Assembly: GCA_937883755.1 (NCBI GenBank)
Contig: CAKZYA010000049.1
Span: 1 to 64,000, forward strand
Direction of reading: 5' to 3'
Length of the DNA stretch: 64,000 bases
From: an uncultured Flammeovirgaceae bacterium
GTDB taxonomy: Bacteria > Bacteroidota > Bacteroidia > Cytophagales > Cyclobacteriaceae
In this document: positions 26,651-36,149 of the stretch, one piece after another
How positions within the stretch are numbered: position 1 is the stretch's first letter
Layout: each line of letters begins with the position of its first letter
Translations under genes and position numbers: made by a program
Notes under the pieces: model-generated
Databases searched by the model: none
Seen by the model: the letters and a program-made list of their open reading frames with translations, nothing else
What the model was told of the DNA's origin: nothing

Positions 26651-28486
26651 ATGATTCGCACTATAACCTGGATTATTATTTTACTAACAAACGCTAACAT
26701 GCTGGCTTTTGGGCAGAATACCCAGCAAATAGAGTTAGCGCAGCAATACGACGATAAAGGGGAAATAGAAAAAGCAAAAACGATCTATGATGAGCTGGCT
26801 GGAAAAAAGAAAAACATTCCGGTCATCCACGATCGCTACTTTCGTTTGTTGATAAACAACGGCTACCTAAACGAGGCAAAACAATATCTCAGCAAAACAC
26901 TTCGCCATTATCCTGATAATATTCTGTATCAGTTGGATGCTGGCATTGTTGATCTACGGCAAGGTGACGATGTAAAAGCGGAAGAATATTTCACCCGCGT
27001 ATTTGATCAGGCGAAGGCTGATATCTACAAAGTGCGAATTGTTGCCGGACATCTCATTAAGCACGAACTAATTGAACGAGCCGTAAATATGTATCTGGCA
27101 GGTAGGCAAACCAGCGGTGATCCTAGCTTGTATGCGTTAGAACTAGCTAATGTCTACCGTCGCCTGAACAAGGTAGATCAAATGGTACTAGAGTATTTAG
27201 CTTATGCCAATGAAGACCCTTCCCGAATCAGTTATGTGAAAAATGTGCTACAAAATATTCTGACGGAAGATGAGGATTTGGATAGCATGGCTAATCTATT
27301 GCTAGATCGCATTCAGAAGGACGCTGACAATCCGTTGTACAGTGAGTTGCTTATATGGATCAATCTGCAACAGAAAAACTTTTATGGGGCGTTTATGCAA
27401 GCCCGAGCGGTAGATCGCCGACAACGTACTGATGGTGATGAGGTGATGAGCGTTGCTCAGATTGCTCTGGAAAACCAGGATTACGAGAATGCTCTAAAAA
27501 TGTACGATCACGTAATCGAGCGTTACCCTCGCACATCAAACTACGTATCAGCTCGTCGGTACAAAATCAAAGCAAGGGAAGAATTGGTGAAAAACCAGTT
27601 CCCAGTGCAGCAGGAAGAGATTGTCAAGCTGATTCAGGATTACCAAAACTTTATTGACGAAAGTAAAGGCTCACCCATAGGACCTAGTGCTGCTACACTA
27701 GAAGCTATGCGAAGTCAGGCGTTACTCTATGCCTTTTACATGGATGAAAAGAATAAAGCCATTACCATTTTGCAGCAAGTGGCCGGAAGCCCCAAAGCTA
27801 GCCGAGAAATAAAGGCGCAGAGCAAACTAGATATGGGCGATATCTACATATTGATGAACGAACCCTGGGAGTCTACGCTGCTATATGCCCAGGTAGAAAA
27901 AGCCCACAAAGAAGAACCCGTAGGTTACGAGGCCAAGCTTCGCAACGCCAAACTCTCGTATTACAAAGGGGATTTTCAGTTAGCTCAGGATCATTTGGAC
28001 GTGCTAAAGGAAGCCACTACCCGTGAAATTGCCAACGATGCTATGTCGCTGAGTCTGCTCATCCAGAATAATACTGTTTTAGACACCTCAGGGGCGGCTA
28101 TGCAAGCTTATGCTGACGTAGAGCTGATGTTATTCCAAAATAAGCAAGAATCCGCTCTACAGAAGCTAGATAGCATGTTAGCGGACTACAAAGGTCATCC
28201 GCTAGAAGATGAGGTATACTGGCTTATGGCTAAAGTGCAGATGCAACTTGGGAACTTTGAACAGTCACTGGACAAGCTGGACAAGATAAACCAGTCGTAT
28301 AACTACGATATTCTAGGCGATGATGCCTTGTTTATGACCGGACGGATTTACGAAGAACAATTGAAAGACACTGAAAAAGCGATGGAATTGTACACCCAGT
28401 TTCTGCGAGAATATCCGGGCAGTATTTACGTGGCCGATGTCCGCAAACGCTTCCGTAATCTACGGGGTGACTTTAACATAAATTGA
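26651..28486 (+). CDS. Exported TPR-repeat protein, 611 aa
   Basis: I use the ATG at 26651, which gives a clean signal peptide (TWIIILLTNANMLAFGQ). An in-frame ATG at 26612 would add 13 residues encoded at the edge of the origin. The mature protein is built of tetratricopeptide repeats (AQQYDDKGEIEKAKTIYDEL, IALENQDYENALKMYDHVIE, VQMQLGNFEQSLDKLDKI, RIYEEQLKDTEKAMELYTQF). TPR solenoids are protein-binding scaffolds; in the periplasm of this phylum they often serve envelope assembly or secretion. The partner is unknown. It is the first gene to the right of the origin and is transcribed away from it. Confidence 0.85.
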   Translation: MIRTITWIIILLTNANMLAFGQNTQQIELAQQYDDKGEIEKAKTIYDELAGKKKNIPVIHDRYFRLLINNGYLNEAKQYLSKTLRHYPDNILYQLDAGIVDLRQGDDVKAEEYFTRVFDQAKADIYKVRIVAGHLIKHELIERAVNMYLAGRQTSGDPSLYALELANVYRRLNKVDQMVLEYLAYANEDPSRISYVKNVLQNILTEDEDLDSMANLLLDRIQKDADNPLYSELLIWINLQQKNFYGAFMQARAVDRRQRTDGDEVMSVAQIALENQDYENALKMYDHVIERYPRTSNYVSARRYKIKAREELVKNQFPVQQEEIVKLIQDYQNFIDESKGSPIGPSAATLEAMRSQALLYAFYMDEKNKAITILQQVAGSPKASREIKAQSKLDMGDIYILMNEPWESTLLYAQVEKAHKEEPVGYEAKLRNAKLSYYKGDFQLAQDHLDVLKEATTREIANDAMSLSLLIQNNTVLDTSGAAMQAYADVELMLFQNKQESALQKLDSMLADYKGHPLEDEVYWLMAKVQMQLGNFEQSLDKLDKINQSYNYDILGDDALFMTGRIYEEQLKDTEKAMELYTQFLREYPGSIYVADVRKRFRNLRGDFNIN

Positions 28487-28608
28487 ACGATAGTTTAATT
28501 AACTTATCATGAAGTCTTCACTTTTAAAACACACTAAATATTAAGCATATTTAACTGAATAGTGCTTTTTTTGATATGCTATTATAATCAACCATAGATA
28601 GTATTGAT

Positions 28609-28660
28609 AATATGAACACATGTTCATATTTCGTAGGTACGTGATTAATCACGTACCTAC
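28609..28660. repeat. Two adjacent perfect palindromes
   Basis: The first, 28609-28630, has 10-base arms AATATGAACA and TGTTCATATT around a CA spacer. The second, 28633-28660, is a perfect 28-bp palindrome with left half GTAGGTACGTGATT. They lie between two convergent genes (TPR protein and outer-membrane receptor). The second matches the family seen at 14611. Either could also serve as a bidirectional terminator, although neither has a T tract. Confidence 0.75.
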
Positions 28661-28690
28661 GGTCAGTCTACCAAGACAAAAACATAAACT

Positions 28691-31096
28691 CTACTGACGA
28701 TTAATGCGGTTCAGTTCTTCTTCTGAAATTGCCTTATTGCCTAGTTGACTGGCTTTCAGTAGACCGAAAGTCCAATTCAAAGAAAGCTGAATGTAACGGA
28801 AATCCCCCTGGGAGCGATACGTCCACTCATTGTTATACACACTAGCTACACCGGTAAATTTGTACTGTTTAAAAACATCATTGGCTAAAAAGCGAACTAG
28901 CAATTGATTGTTCCAGAACTTCCGGCTGGCTGCCAGAGAAAGAGCCGAGATGGGATTATCGGTATAAATACCGTCCACTCGCGGGGAAGTGTACTGGTAA
29001 GTAGCTTCTAAAACGATATTGCTAGGCAGACGAACCATTTGATTGGTATACAAATAGAAGCCATAAGTCTGATTAGAAACCAACCTTCCTAAATCTTTAT
29101 ATTGATGTTCTTCCCAGCGTCCGGTCAACGAATTATACGAAGACCACCATCCCTTCTCCAACGGTACCGAGAGAGTGATAGCTGCTAGTTCGGTTTGCTC
29201 AATGTTGTCGCGTCTAAAATCAAAAATGGCGGGTTCTTCCGGGTTTTTGATCTCAATAATGGTGTTGATTTTATCTCGGGTGCGATTGTAGTTGAAGCTG
29301 AGATTCCAGCTTTTATACTGAGTATTGAGCGAAAAATTATGGCTGTATTCCGGAACTAGGTCGGGATTACCCCGGAAAGAAACTAGGGAATCGGCGTAAA
29401 ATGTGAAAGGGTTTAAATCTTGAAAGGAAGGTCGCTGAATCCGATAGTTGTAGCTCAGTTTCAAGTTTGCCTGCTCAGCGAGTTGATAAGCTATTGATGC
29501 TGAGGGAAATAGGTTATTGTACGTTCGTTCATTTCTTTGCTCTGCATCATTCTGATAAGTAAGTGTCTGAATAGCAGTTTGTTCTGTCCGCAGACCTAGG
29601 TAGTAATTCCATTTCTGAATAGCTACGGAAGACTGTAGATAAACCGAAGATACGCTCTCCTCATATTCATAATCAGTACTAAACTCAGGAAGAGTCGTGA
29701 ATGACCTATCTTCTTCAATAGCCTGGAAATTAAGCAGACTGTTATTGTTGATTCGCGCACTTTTAACGCCAATATCCAATTGCCACTGCGGGCTAAGAGA
29801 TTTATGATAGTCGAGCTGAAAAGTTCTCACCCGAATATCATTGGTATTGAAGGTTCGCCGTTCGGTCACAGAGTTGCTTTGTGAGTTATATCGCTCCTGA
29901 AAAATATTTTCAATACGCTCCAGATCATAGGTCGCGTACTGAGCTGATGCCGAAAGTGAAGAACCTAGCGTGTCAAGGTCTAGTGAATAAGAAAGACTAG
30001 CAGTATTATTTCTCTGATCAAACGGTCCGGTTATCTGAGTATCCATATTAAAAAATCGGGCTTCATTCACATCAAATACATTTCGGTTCAGCCCATCTCG
30101 TTCAGAATAGGAAATAGAACCATTGTACTGAATACCGATGTGTTGGCGCGGACTTAATTCGTAATTAGTCTTCAAATGGAAAAGATGGTTGGTTCGGTCA
30201 ATAATCGAGGCGTATCGATTATCTATCTCAACAGCATTGCCCCTGAATTCGTAAGTGCGGGCATAATCATTATCTATTCGGTACTCAATGGGACGGTAAC
30301 TGTAGCCAACTTGGGAAACCCAACCCCGGCTTTTGTAATTAAGGTTAGTTTTTAGTTGCCCTCGTAAATAATTGGTGGCTCCAATTTCCTGAAGCAGCGT
30401 TAATTTGTAGCCCTCCAGGTTCATTCGCTTGGTAACGATATTAATTACGGCATTTCCGGCTGCATCGTACTTCGCCGGAGGGTTCTCAATTACTTCCACT
30501 GACTTTACATCCGAAGAAGCAATATTTTCCAAAGTTTGGTTAGAAGTCAACAACTGACCATCCAAATAAATTAAGGCACTGCCCTTCCCTACCACATTAA
30601 TCTGACCACTACTATTAAATATCACCTTCGGAGCGTTTCGCAGAATATCTAGCGCATTGCCCGAATTACCCAGCGACGAATTTTCCAGCTGAAGAACAAT
30701 GCGGTCGGCCTCCACTTCATAAGTGGGTCGCTGACCTATAACTTCCACAGCTTGCAGTTGATCTAACGTTAGTACCAGTGAACCTAAGTCAGTAGTTTCC
30801 GCAGAAACCGCTACTTCTTTAGTTAAAGGATGATATCCTAAAGCCGTAATTCTTAGCAGATATGTAGTAGCAGGAACGTCTTCAATCGTAAATAACCCAT
30901 CTAGTAGTATCGCTCCTTGAACCAGTGATGAATCAGCCGGAGATAAAAGAACTGCGTTTCCAGCATCAATGGGCAAATTATCGTCACCAGTTACCCGACC
31001 GGTAACCGTGCTTAGGTTCTGGGAAAATGTGGTTAGGCTACTCAGCCATAATACTCCCATAAAGAATGGCGAGAAGAAGTTTTTAAAGAAATGCAT
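28691..31096 (-). CDS. Outer-membrane TonB-receptor-like beta-barrel protein (801 aa)
   Basis: The start is placed at 31096 (MHFFKNFFSPFF), which opens the signal peptide; the frame runs back to 31159. After cleavage near TTFSQ there is a carboxypeptidase-regulatory-like domain (VTGRVTGDDN...LLRITALGYHPLTKEV, about 25-115). Next is a plug-like domain (DILRNAPKVIFNSSGQINVVGKG, SVEVIENPPAKYDAAGNAVINI), then a ~600-residue barrel of the 'outer membrane protein beta-barrel family' type. No SusD partner or TonB box is evident, so its ligand is unknown. It is divergent from a MocR-type regulator, which may control it. Confidence 0.88.
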   Translation of the reverse strand: MHFFKNFFSPFFMGVLWLSSLTTFSQNLSTVTGRVTGDDNLPIDAGNAVLLSPADSSLVQGAILLDGLFTIEDVPATTYLLRITALGYHPLTKEVAVSAETTDLGSLVLTLDQLQAVEVIGQRPTYEVEADRIVLQLENSSLGNSGNALDILRNAPKVIFNSSGQINVVGKGSALIYLDGQLLTSNQTLENIASSDVKSVEVIENPPAKYDAAGNAVINIVTKRMNLEGYKLTLLQEIGATNYLRGQLKTNLNYKSRGWVSQVGYSYRPIEYRIDNDYARTYEFRGNAVEIDNRYASIIDRTNHLFHLKTNYELSPRQHIGIQYNGSISYSERDGLNRNVFDVNEARFFNMDTQITGPFDQRNNTASLSYSLDLDTLGSSLSASAQYATYDLERIENIFQERYNSQSNSVTERRTFNTNDIRVRTFQLDYHKSLSPQWQLDIGVKSARINNNSLLNFQAIEEDRSFTTLPEFSTDYEYEESVSSVYLQSSVAIQKWNYYLGLRTEQTAIQTLTYQNDAEQRNERTYNNLFPSASIAYQLAEQANLKLSYNYRIQRPSFQDLNPFTFYADSLVSFRGNPDLVPEYSHNFSLNTQYKSWNLSFNYNRTRDKINTIIEIKNPEEPAIFDFRRDNIEQTELAAITLSVPLEKGWWSSYNSLTGRWEEHQYKDLGRLVSNQTYGFYLYTNQMVRLPSNIVLEATYQYTSPRVDGIYTDNPISALSLAASRKFWNNQLLVRFLANDVFKQYKFTGVASVYNNEWTYRSQGDFRYIQLSLNWTFGLLKASQLGNKAISEEELNRINRQ

Positions 31097-31138
31097 ACTC
31101 TTATTATTGATGTAATAAGGATAAAAGTATAATTTGAC

Positions 31139-31181
31139 TGGTGCATTTAAGTAATCCATTTTTGATATACTAACTGCACCA
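31139..31181. promoter_or_regulatory. Inverted repeat in the divergent receptor/regulator promoter
   Basis: TGGTGCA (31139-31145) and TGCACCA (31175-31181) are perfect inverted arms separated by 29 bases. The right arm ends four bases before the ATG of the MocR gene. It is a candidate operator for the adjacent regulator; the reading is by position only. Confidence 0.4.
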
Positions 31182-31185
31182 CTTT

Positions 31186-32664
31186 ATGCTGCCTTACAAA
31201 TCAATAATCCGAATAGACCGCTCATCGGGACAAGCTCTTTATCTTCAGATTAGTAATGAGATTTTAAAGCGAATTACTGAGGGGGTGATTAGTTCGGGAC
31301 ATAAACTGCCGAGCAGTCGCCAACTATCAGAATTACTTCAGGTAAACCGACGAACGGTGATTGCCGCGTATGAAGAATTGGAAACTCAGGGTTGGATTGA
31401 GACAATTTCGCACCGAGGAAGCTTTGTCAGCGATAAATTACCACTGCTGAGGCAGAAGCATTTTGCAACTAACGCATCAGAGAAGATCTTGGACAGAAGC
31501 AAAAGTAGTTGGCTTCCTAATAAATATAACTTTCTGACCGAACGATCAGATGATCACATTAAGGTAAAACACGTCATTGATGCCGGATACCCGGATGTAC
31601 GGCTGGCACCCGCTCGAGAGTTGAGTCGGAACTTAAATGCTCTTTCCCGCAGTAAACGCTACCTGTCGCTGATGAATTATTCCGATCAATTTGGCGGAGA
31701 TATTAAACTAAGGGAGGAACTTATTCGGAATCTGGCGGAAACCCGAAGTATTCACGTAGATCTAAACCAGATTTTTGTGACTCGGGGTAGCTTGATGGCA
31801 TTTAATTTACTTTTCCAGTTGTTGTTAGAACCGGGAGACTCGGTAGTGGTGGCGCAGATAAGTTTTAAGGTAGTCAACCAAATTATTGAGGTTCATGGCG
31901 GTCAACTAATAAAAGTCGGTATTGACGAGGAAGGAATTGATGTAGATGCCATTGAGGCAGTATGCCAGAAAAAGAAAATTAGAGCAGTTTTCGTAATGCC
32001 CCACCATAATAATCCGACAACGGTGACCCTCTCAGCTAAGCGGCGAATGAAGCTTTTAGCACTAGCAGAGAAGTACCAATTTGTCATTATTGAAGATGAT
32101 TACGATTACGACTTTCATTTCAACAGTAGCCCAATTCTTCCGATGTTCAGTGCCGATCGTTTCGGAAATGTCATTTACGTAGGATCACTCAGCAAAACGA
32201 TTGCGCCGGGACTACGAATGGGCTATGTGGTTGCTTCCGAAGAAATCATTCAGCAACTCTCAGCTCTCAGCCGAATTATGGATTGCCACGGTAACCATTC
32301 TCTAGAACGAGCGGTAGCAGTACTGTACCAAGATGGCGATATCCGGCGCTACCTGAAAAAATCGCTGCGCCTGTATCATCAGCGACGCGACCTATTCTGT
32401 AAGGCTTTACGAGAACGTTTAGGTGACAAAGTGCAATTTCAAGTGCCCGAAGGCGGACTAGCCGTTTGGGTACATTTTACTGGTGGGTGTAGCATCAGAG
32501 AAATTAGACAGCGAGCCTTGAAACTAGGGTTGCGTTTACCAAAAACCGTATTTCAAGATGAGCAAGGAAATGATGTAAACGCTATAAGAATGGGCTTTGC
32601 CTCTCTCGATAATGAAGAAATGAACGAAGTGATTAAGTTACTAGCGGAAGCAGCAGCAGAGTAA
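31186..32664 (+). CDS. MocR/PdxR-family transcriptional regulator (GntR HTH + aminotransferase-like domain)
   Basis: A 492-residue fusion. Residues ~1-80 are a GntR winged helix (LYLQISNEILKRI, HKLPSSRQLSELLQVNRRTVIAAYEELE). The rest is a fold-type I aminotransferase domain binding PLP, with the Schiff-base lysine in GSLSKTIAPGLRMGY at Lys337 and the preceding IIEDDYDYDF. Members sense PLP or amino-acid derivatives (PdxR, GabR). No pyridoxal synthase or GABA gene is nearby; the divergent partner is an outer-membrane receptor, so that gene is the most likely target. The effector is unknown. Confidence 0.9.
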   Translation: MLPYKSIIRIDRSSGQALYLQISNEILKRITEGVISSGHKLPSSRQLSELLQVNRRTVIAAYEELETQGWIETISHRGSFVSDKLPLLRQKHFATNASEKILDRSKSSWLPNKYNFLTERSDDHIKVKHVIDAGYPDVRLAPARELSRNLNALSRSKRYLSLMNYSDQFGGDIKLREELIRNLAETRSIHVDLNQIFVTRGSLMAFNLLFQLLLEPGDSVVVAQISFKVVNQIIEVHGGQLIKVGIDEEGIDVDAIEAVCQKKKIRAVFVMPHHNNPTTVTLSAKRRMKLLALAEKYQFVIIEDDYDYDFHFNSSPILPMFSADRFGNVIYVGSLSKTIAPGLRMGYVVASEEIIQQLSALSRIMDCHGNHSLERAVAVLYQDGDIRRYLKKSLRLYHQRRDLFCKALRERLGDKVQFQVPEGGLAVWVHFTGGCSIREIRQRALKLGLRLPKTVFQDEQGNDVNAIRMGFASLDNEEMNEVIKLLAEAAAE

Positions 32665-32688
32665 CTTTTAGATAGGCAATAATAAAAG

Positions 32689-32763
32689 TGGGACGTACTG
32701 GATTCGAACCAGTGACCTCTGCCCTGTCAAGGCAGCGCTCTAAACCAACTGAGCTAACGACCC
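32689..32763 (-). tRNA. tRNA-Val (anticodon GAC)
   Basis: On the minus strand the gene folds into a full cloverleaf: acceptor GGGTCGT/ACGTCCC, D stem GCTC/GAGC, anticodon stem CTGCC/GGCAG with loop TTGACAG (anticodon GAC), and T arm ACTGG TTCGAAT CCAGT. The discriminator is A and CCA is not encoded. The acceptor has a U-U mismatch at the fourth pair. It is downstream of the S41 peptidase gene's opposite end and upstream of nothing obvious. Confidence 0.93.
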
Positions 32764-32828
32764 AAGTAAAATATGAAACATGAGATGTGAAATAAGAAAA
32801 CTTTTCTCACATTTCATATCTTAAAAAG

Positions 32829-33902
32829 CTAGGCTCCGCCATTTACCTGTTCATCAAATACTTGCCCGATTAGCTTCAGAGCTTCTTCCAGAATAGTGTC
32901 ACGGCCAGCTTCTCGGTCTTCATCGGTAATGTCTACCCGGACATCGGGGGCTACACCATCTTCAATATTTTCTCCGGCTACGGTAGTAGTAACGGTAGAT
33001 GAAAATCGGTAGGTCCAGCCATTGGGCAATTCGCGATTAATAGGAAGACCTCCCCCGCCGCCAGTGCTATCGCCCATCACTACTACATTGGGAAAATTTT
33101 TCATGATCTGTACAAAGAAGTTGGTGGCACTGTAGCAAGAACGGTTAGCTAATACTACTACTGGGCCATTGTACTGAAATGCTCCTCCGGGTTCAATATA
33201 TTTTTTTACCGGATCAGTAAAATCATTATGGCCAGGACCATCTTTATACTGCCAGTTTTGTATGTGACGACGTTCGTCCGCAAATCGGCTAGCTAAAGTA
33301 TTTACATTATCGAGGCTGCCACCACCGTTATCGCGTACGTCAATAATTAGCCCTTTAAAAATTAGCGTATCGTCATCACCCGTAACTCGGCTAGCGTACA
33401 GCGTCACCAAATAGTCAGCAATAGATTCGCTGAAATCATCCTCAAAACTCTCGTAGTAAATGTAGCCAACGGAATCAATAGCACGGTGCAAAAAGGGACC
33501 GGTTATATCGTAATCATCAGCGAGATAATTGCGCTCAATTGTGGTAAAATCAAAGTTCTGGGGAAAGTCTAAGTACCAATCCCAGTTACGCGATAGATCA
33601 AAACCAGCTTGCAGATTAACGTGCCCATCGCGAAGGACAAACAGCATATCTGCCAGAACATTGAATAGCGAATCGCGGCGCATTCCGTCTTGCACTCGGG
33701 GGCGATTAGCCTCGTACACTGCATCCCAGTCAATGCCTTTAAAGTCAAAGAAAGAGTAATTTTCATCTACGGTGGTCCACATAGAGTTGAAGACATCTAC
33801 CGCATTGTCATTGTATTCATCACGAATAAAGGCTTCCTCACACGAGGCGAAAGCCAACAGGCTGACCAAGACGATTAGAAATCCGTTAACTAACTTCATC
33901 AT
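32829..33902 (-). CDS. S41-family peptidase lipoprotein (C-terminal-processing-protease-like)
   Basis: The start at 33902 (MMKLVNGFLIVLVSLLAFASC) gives a lipoprotein signal with the modified Cys at position 21. The S41 core is present: YSFFDFKGIDWDAVYE at the start, a short region where PDZ would be expected, DVRDNGGGSLDNVN, and the nucleophile region NRSCYSATNFF followed by GDSTGGGGG. Such enzymes degrade peptides or process exported proteins by a Ser-Lys dyad. The protein is 357 residues, likely outer-membrane or periplasmic. It starts one base after the stop of the barrel-protein gene, so the two are cotranscribed from lysA's direction. Confidence 0.87.
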   Translation of the reverse strand: MMKLVNGFLIVLVSLLAFASCEEAFIRDEYNDNAVDVFNSMWTTVDENYSFFDFKGIDWDAVYEANRPRVQDGMRRDSLFNVLADMLFVLRDGHVNLQAGFDLSRNWDWYLDFPQNFDFTTIERNYLADDYDITGPFLHRAIDSVGYIYYESFEDDFSESIADYLVTLYASRVTGDDDTLIFKGLIIDVRDNGGGSLDNVNTLASRFADERRHIQNWQYKDGPGHNDFTDPVKKYIEPGGAFQYNGPVVVLANRSCYSATNFFVQIMKNFPNVVVMGDSTGGGGGLPINRELPNGWTYRFSSTVTTTVAGENIEDGVAPDVRVDITDEDREAGRDTILEEALKLIGQVFDEQVNGGA

Positions 33903-33903
33903 G

Positions 33904-34710
33904 CTAAAAATTAAACATGGTACCAAAAACTATATTGTGCGAAGCGGCTTGCACCAACCGAGGTTCACTGTAACGCACGTAGTTCCACTCGTAGCTGAGG
34001 CGAAGGCGGTTTCGGTTTGATAGAAAATACTCTAGCGACCAGGTATTGCTGTAGCGAAAGAATTTATTAAAACTGGTAATAGAACCGCTTTCAAAAAACT
34101 GAGCTAAGGGCTCGTCCCGCTCATCATCCAGAAAGCCTGGCAGGCGCGTGGTGCCATAAGATGGTCGTACTGCAAACGTAAGTAGAGGCAGATACGCCGA
34201 GTACGAAGCCCGAAATTGCCGATTCCAGAGTTTGAAGGGATATACCAGAGAAGTAGCCGGACTAAGTGAAATATATAGACTAGTATTGAAGGAGTTGTTA
34301 CTAAAGTTAGAGAAGTCCCATAGAGTGTATAGCGTATTGATAGATCCACCCACAAACCATTGAAGACGATTTTGCCAGATATCTCTAATTCGTTTTTTGT
34401 AACTATAATTTCCCTCGATGCGGAAAGAATTGACATCGGCAAACTCAAAAGCAAAAGCGGACATTTGACCGTAATCAAATCGTAGATCGATATGCTCTAG
34501 CGTACTACTATCTTTACGGAAGTGAAAACCTCCCACCACCGAAGCAGCGTGCCCTTGGTAACGAAGTGATGAAAAACTGCGATCAAAAAACTTGGGTAAA
34601 GTGTAGCCGAACCCAATGTTAAATGAACGAAACTTTTCCTGCGCTTGGGTTGGGTTGATTGATAAGATGAGAAAGGCTATCAGCAGGCAATAAGGTACTA
34701 AATTCTTCAC
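33904..34710 (-). CDS. Outer-membrane beta-barrel-like protein, 268 aa
   Basis: The signal peptide (NLVPYCLLIAFLILSINPTQA) begins right after a GTG at 34710, my preferred start. The frame stays open to an ATG at 34899 that overlaps the lysA stop codon (ATGA), but residues 24-63 of that longer form are encoded by an inverted pair of a dispersed CCCCCT...AGGGGG repeat, so the extension is probably not native. The mature protein shows alternating aromatic strands (FRSFNIGFGYTLPKFF, HIDLRFDYGQMSAFAFEF, RFRLRLSYEWNYVR-like) typical of small barrels. Function unknown. It lies between lysA and the S41 peptidase gene on one strand. Confidence 0.7.
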   Translation of the reverse strand: MKNLVPYCLLIAFLILSINPTQAQEKFRSFNIGFGYTLPKFFDRSFSSLRYQGHAASVVGGFHFRKDSSTLEHIDLRFDYGQMSAFAFEFADVNSFRIEGNYSYKKRIRDIWQNRLQWFVGGSINTLYTLWDFSNFSNNSFNTSLYISLSPATSLVYPFKLWNRQFRASYSAYLPLLTFAVRPSYGTTRLPGFLDDERDEPLAQFFESGSITSFNKFFRYSNTWSLEYFLSNRNRLRLSYEWNYVRYSEPRLVQAASHNIVFGTMFNF

Positions 34711-34834
34711 CCCCCCCCAGCCCCCTTTTCTAAAGGGGGAGTTTCTCCCATTCTTAAAAATATCCAATGTCTTTGTTCTGGAAAAAAAATGTTCATCTAT
34801 GCCCTCCCCCTTAGAAAAAAGGGGCAAGGGGGAT
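34711..34834. repeat. Inverted pair of CCCCCT...AGGGGG dispersed repeat elements
   Basis: Two copies in opposite orientation, at 34711-34740 (AGCCCCCTTTTCTAAAGGGG) and 34802-34834 (CTCCCCCTTAGAAAAAAGGG), are separated by about 60 bases. Each copy is itself a hairpin. The same element is present as another inverted pair at 47331-47497. Confidence 0.8.
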
Positions 34835-34895
34835 TTCTCGCGTCGATCTATTCCTGAGTATTCAGTGAAAGACTTTATCGATAATGAACGATTGT

Positions 34896-36149
34896 TCATA
34901 ATGGTAATTCTATTTGATTCTGTAGAATATCATCCATTGTCTCCCGCTGGCGGATTAGTTTGGCTTCTCCCTGGTGTATAAGTACCTCGGCAGGACGCAA
35001 GCGAGAATTATAGTTGGATGCCATACTAAAACCATAAGCTCCCGCATTCTTGATGGCCAAAATATCTCCCGGTCGCACTTCAGCAATCATCCGCCCTTCG
35101 GCTAAATTATCCGTTTCGCAAATATAGCCAACTACGTGGTAGGGTTGCTGAGCTCCTTCAGGATTGCTTACATTCACTATATCGTGGTAAGCATCATACA
35201 TCATCGGGCGTAACAAATGATTCAGACCAGTATCTACGTGAACAAAGTCAATTCCTGGATTTTCCTTTACTACCGTAACTTCAGTAAGTAGGTAACCACT
35301 ATCACTTACAATAAATTTCCCCGGCTCGAACCACATCTCTAGCTCTCTCCCATACTGCTGGCAAAATTCCTGGAAAGAATCTTCCATCAAACGAGCTAGT
35401 TGAGGAATATCAGTTGCGATATCACCCTCTTTGTATGCTACTTTAAATCCACTACCAAAATCGATAAACTGTAAATCAGGGAAATGCTGGGCGGCAGCAT
35501 AAAGGCGTTGAGCACCTTGGGCAAATACTTTAGGATCTTTAATATCGGAACCCGTATGAATGTGCAAACCATTAATAGTGATTCCGTACTGCTTAACAAC
35601 ATCTACCACTAAGTCTAGTTGTGATAACGCAATACCAAACTTAGATTCGTTGTGCCCCACTGAAATTTTTGCGTGCCCGCCCGCCCGAATATCTGGATTT
35701 AGACGAAGACAGCAGGGAACTGTATTTCCATAACGTTCACCGATATAGCGCAGTAGTGGTAAACTATCTACGTTCATTTGAAAACCCAGCTCAATGGCCT
35801 CATCAATTTCAGCAAAAGGAACTCCGCTGGGAGTGTACATGATTTGTTTAGGAGTAAACCCTGCTTTCAGAGCAATATGTCCTTCCTGAATAGAAACTAC
35901 ATCCAGATCAATTCCTTGCTGGCGAATCAGCTTGAGTATCGAGATATTGGTGAGGGCTTTAGCAGCGTACTTAAATTTGGTTTTGGGGTAGGTGAAGGCA
36001 TTTTTTAGTGCCTCAATCTGGCGAATAATAATATCAGCATCGTATAGATACAACGGAGTGCTAAACTGTTGGCAAACCTGCTCTAGATCAACTCCCTGAG
36101 GTGAGAGAGTAGTTGGCATGACTTCGGTTACGGAGGTAGAAAAAGACAT
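34896..36149 (-). CDS. lysA: Diaminopimelate decarboxylase
   Basis: A PLP enzyme of the alanine racemase-like fold III group that makes lysine from meso-diaminopimelate. Visible blocks are TPLYLYDADIII at the N-terminus, KFKYAAKALTN with the Schiff-base lysine, GLHIHTGSD, FIDFGSGFKVAYKEGD, EPGKFIVSDSGYLLTEV and, near the end, CETDNLAEGR with NAGAYGFSMASNYNSR. Length 417 residues is typical. It is the first gene of a possible lysA-barrel protein-S41 peptidase transcript; the upstream 189 bases hold only low-complexity sequence. Confidence 0.95.
   Translation of the reverse strand: MSFSTSVTEVMPTTLSPQGVDLEQVCQQFSTPLYLYDADIIIRQIEALKNAFTYPKTKFKYAAKALTNISILKLIRQQGIDLDVVSIQEGHIALKAGFTPKQIMYTPSGVPFAEIDEAIELGFQMNVDSLPLLRYIGERYGNTVPCCLRLNPDIRAGGHAKISVGHNESKFGIALSQLDLVVDVVKQYGITINGLHIHTGSDIKDPKVFAQGAQRLYAAAQHFPDLQFIDFGSGFKVAYKEGDIATDIPQLARLMEDSFQEFCQQYGRELEMWFEPGKFIVSDSGYLLTEVTVVKENPGIDFVHVDTGLNHLLRPMMYDAYHDIVNVSNPEGAQQPYHVVGYICETDNLAEGRMIAEVRPGDILAIKNAGAYGFSMASNYNSRLRPAEVLIHQGEAKLIRQRETMDDILQNQIELPL

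Noticed and set aside
32689-32763. Reading this tRNA as tRNA-Asp.
   Set aside because: The seven-base anticodon loop is TTGACAG, so the anticodon is GAC (Val), not GTC.
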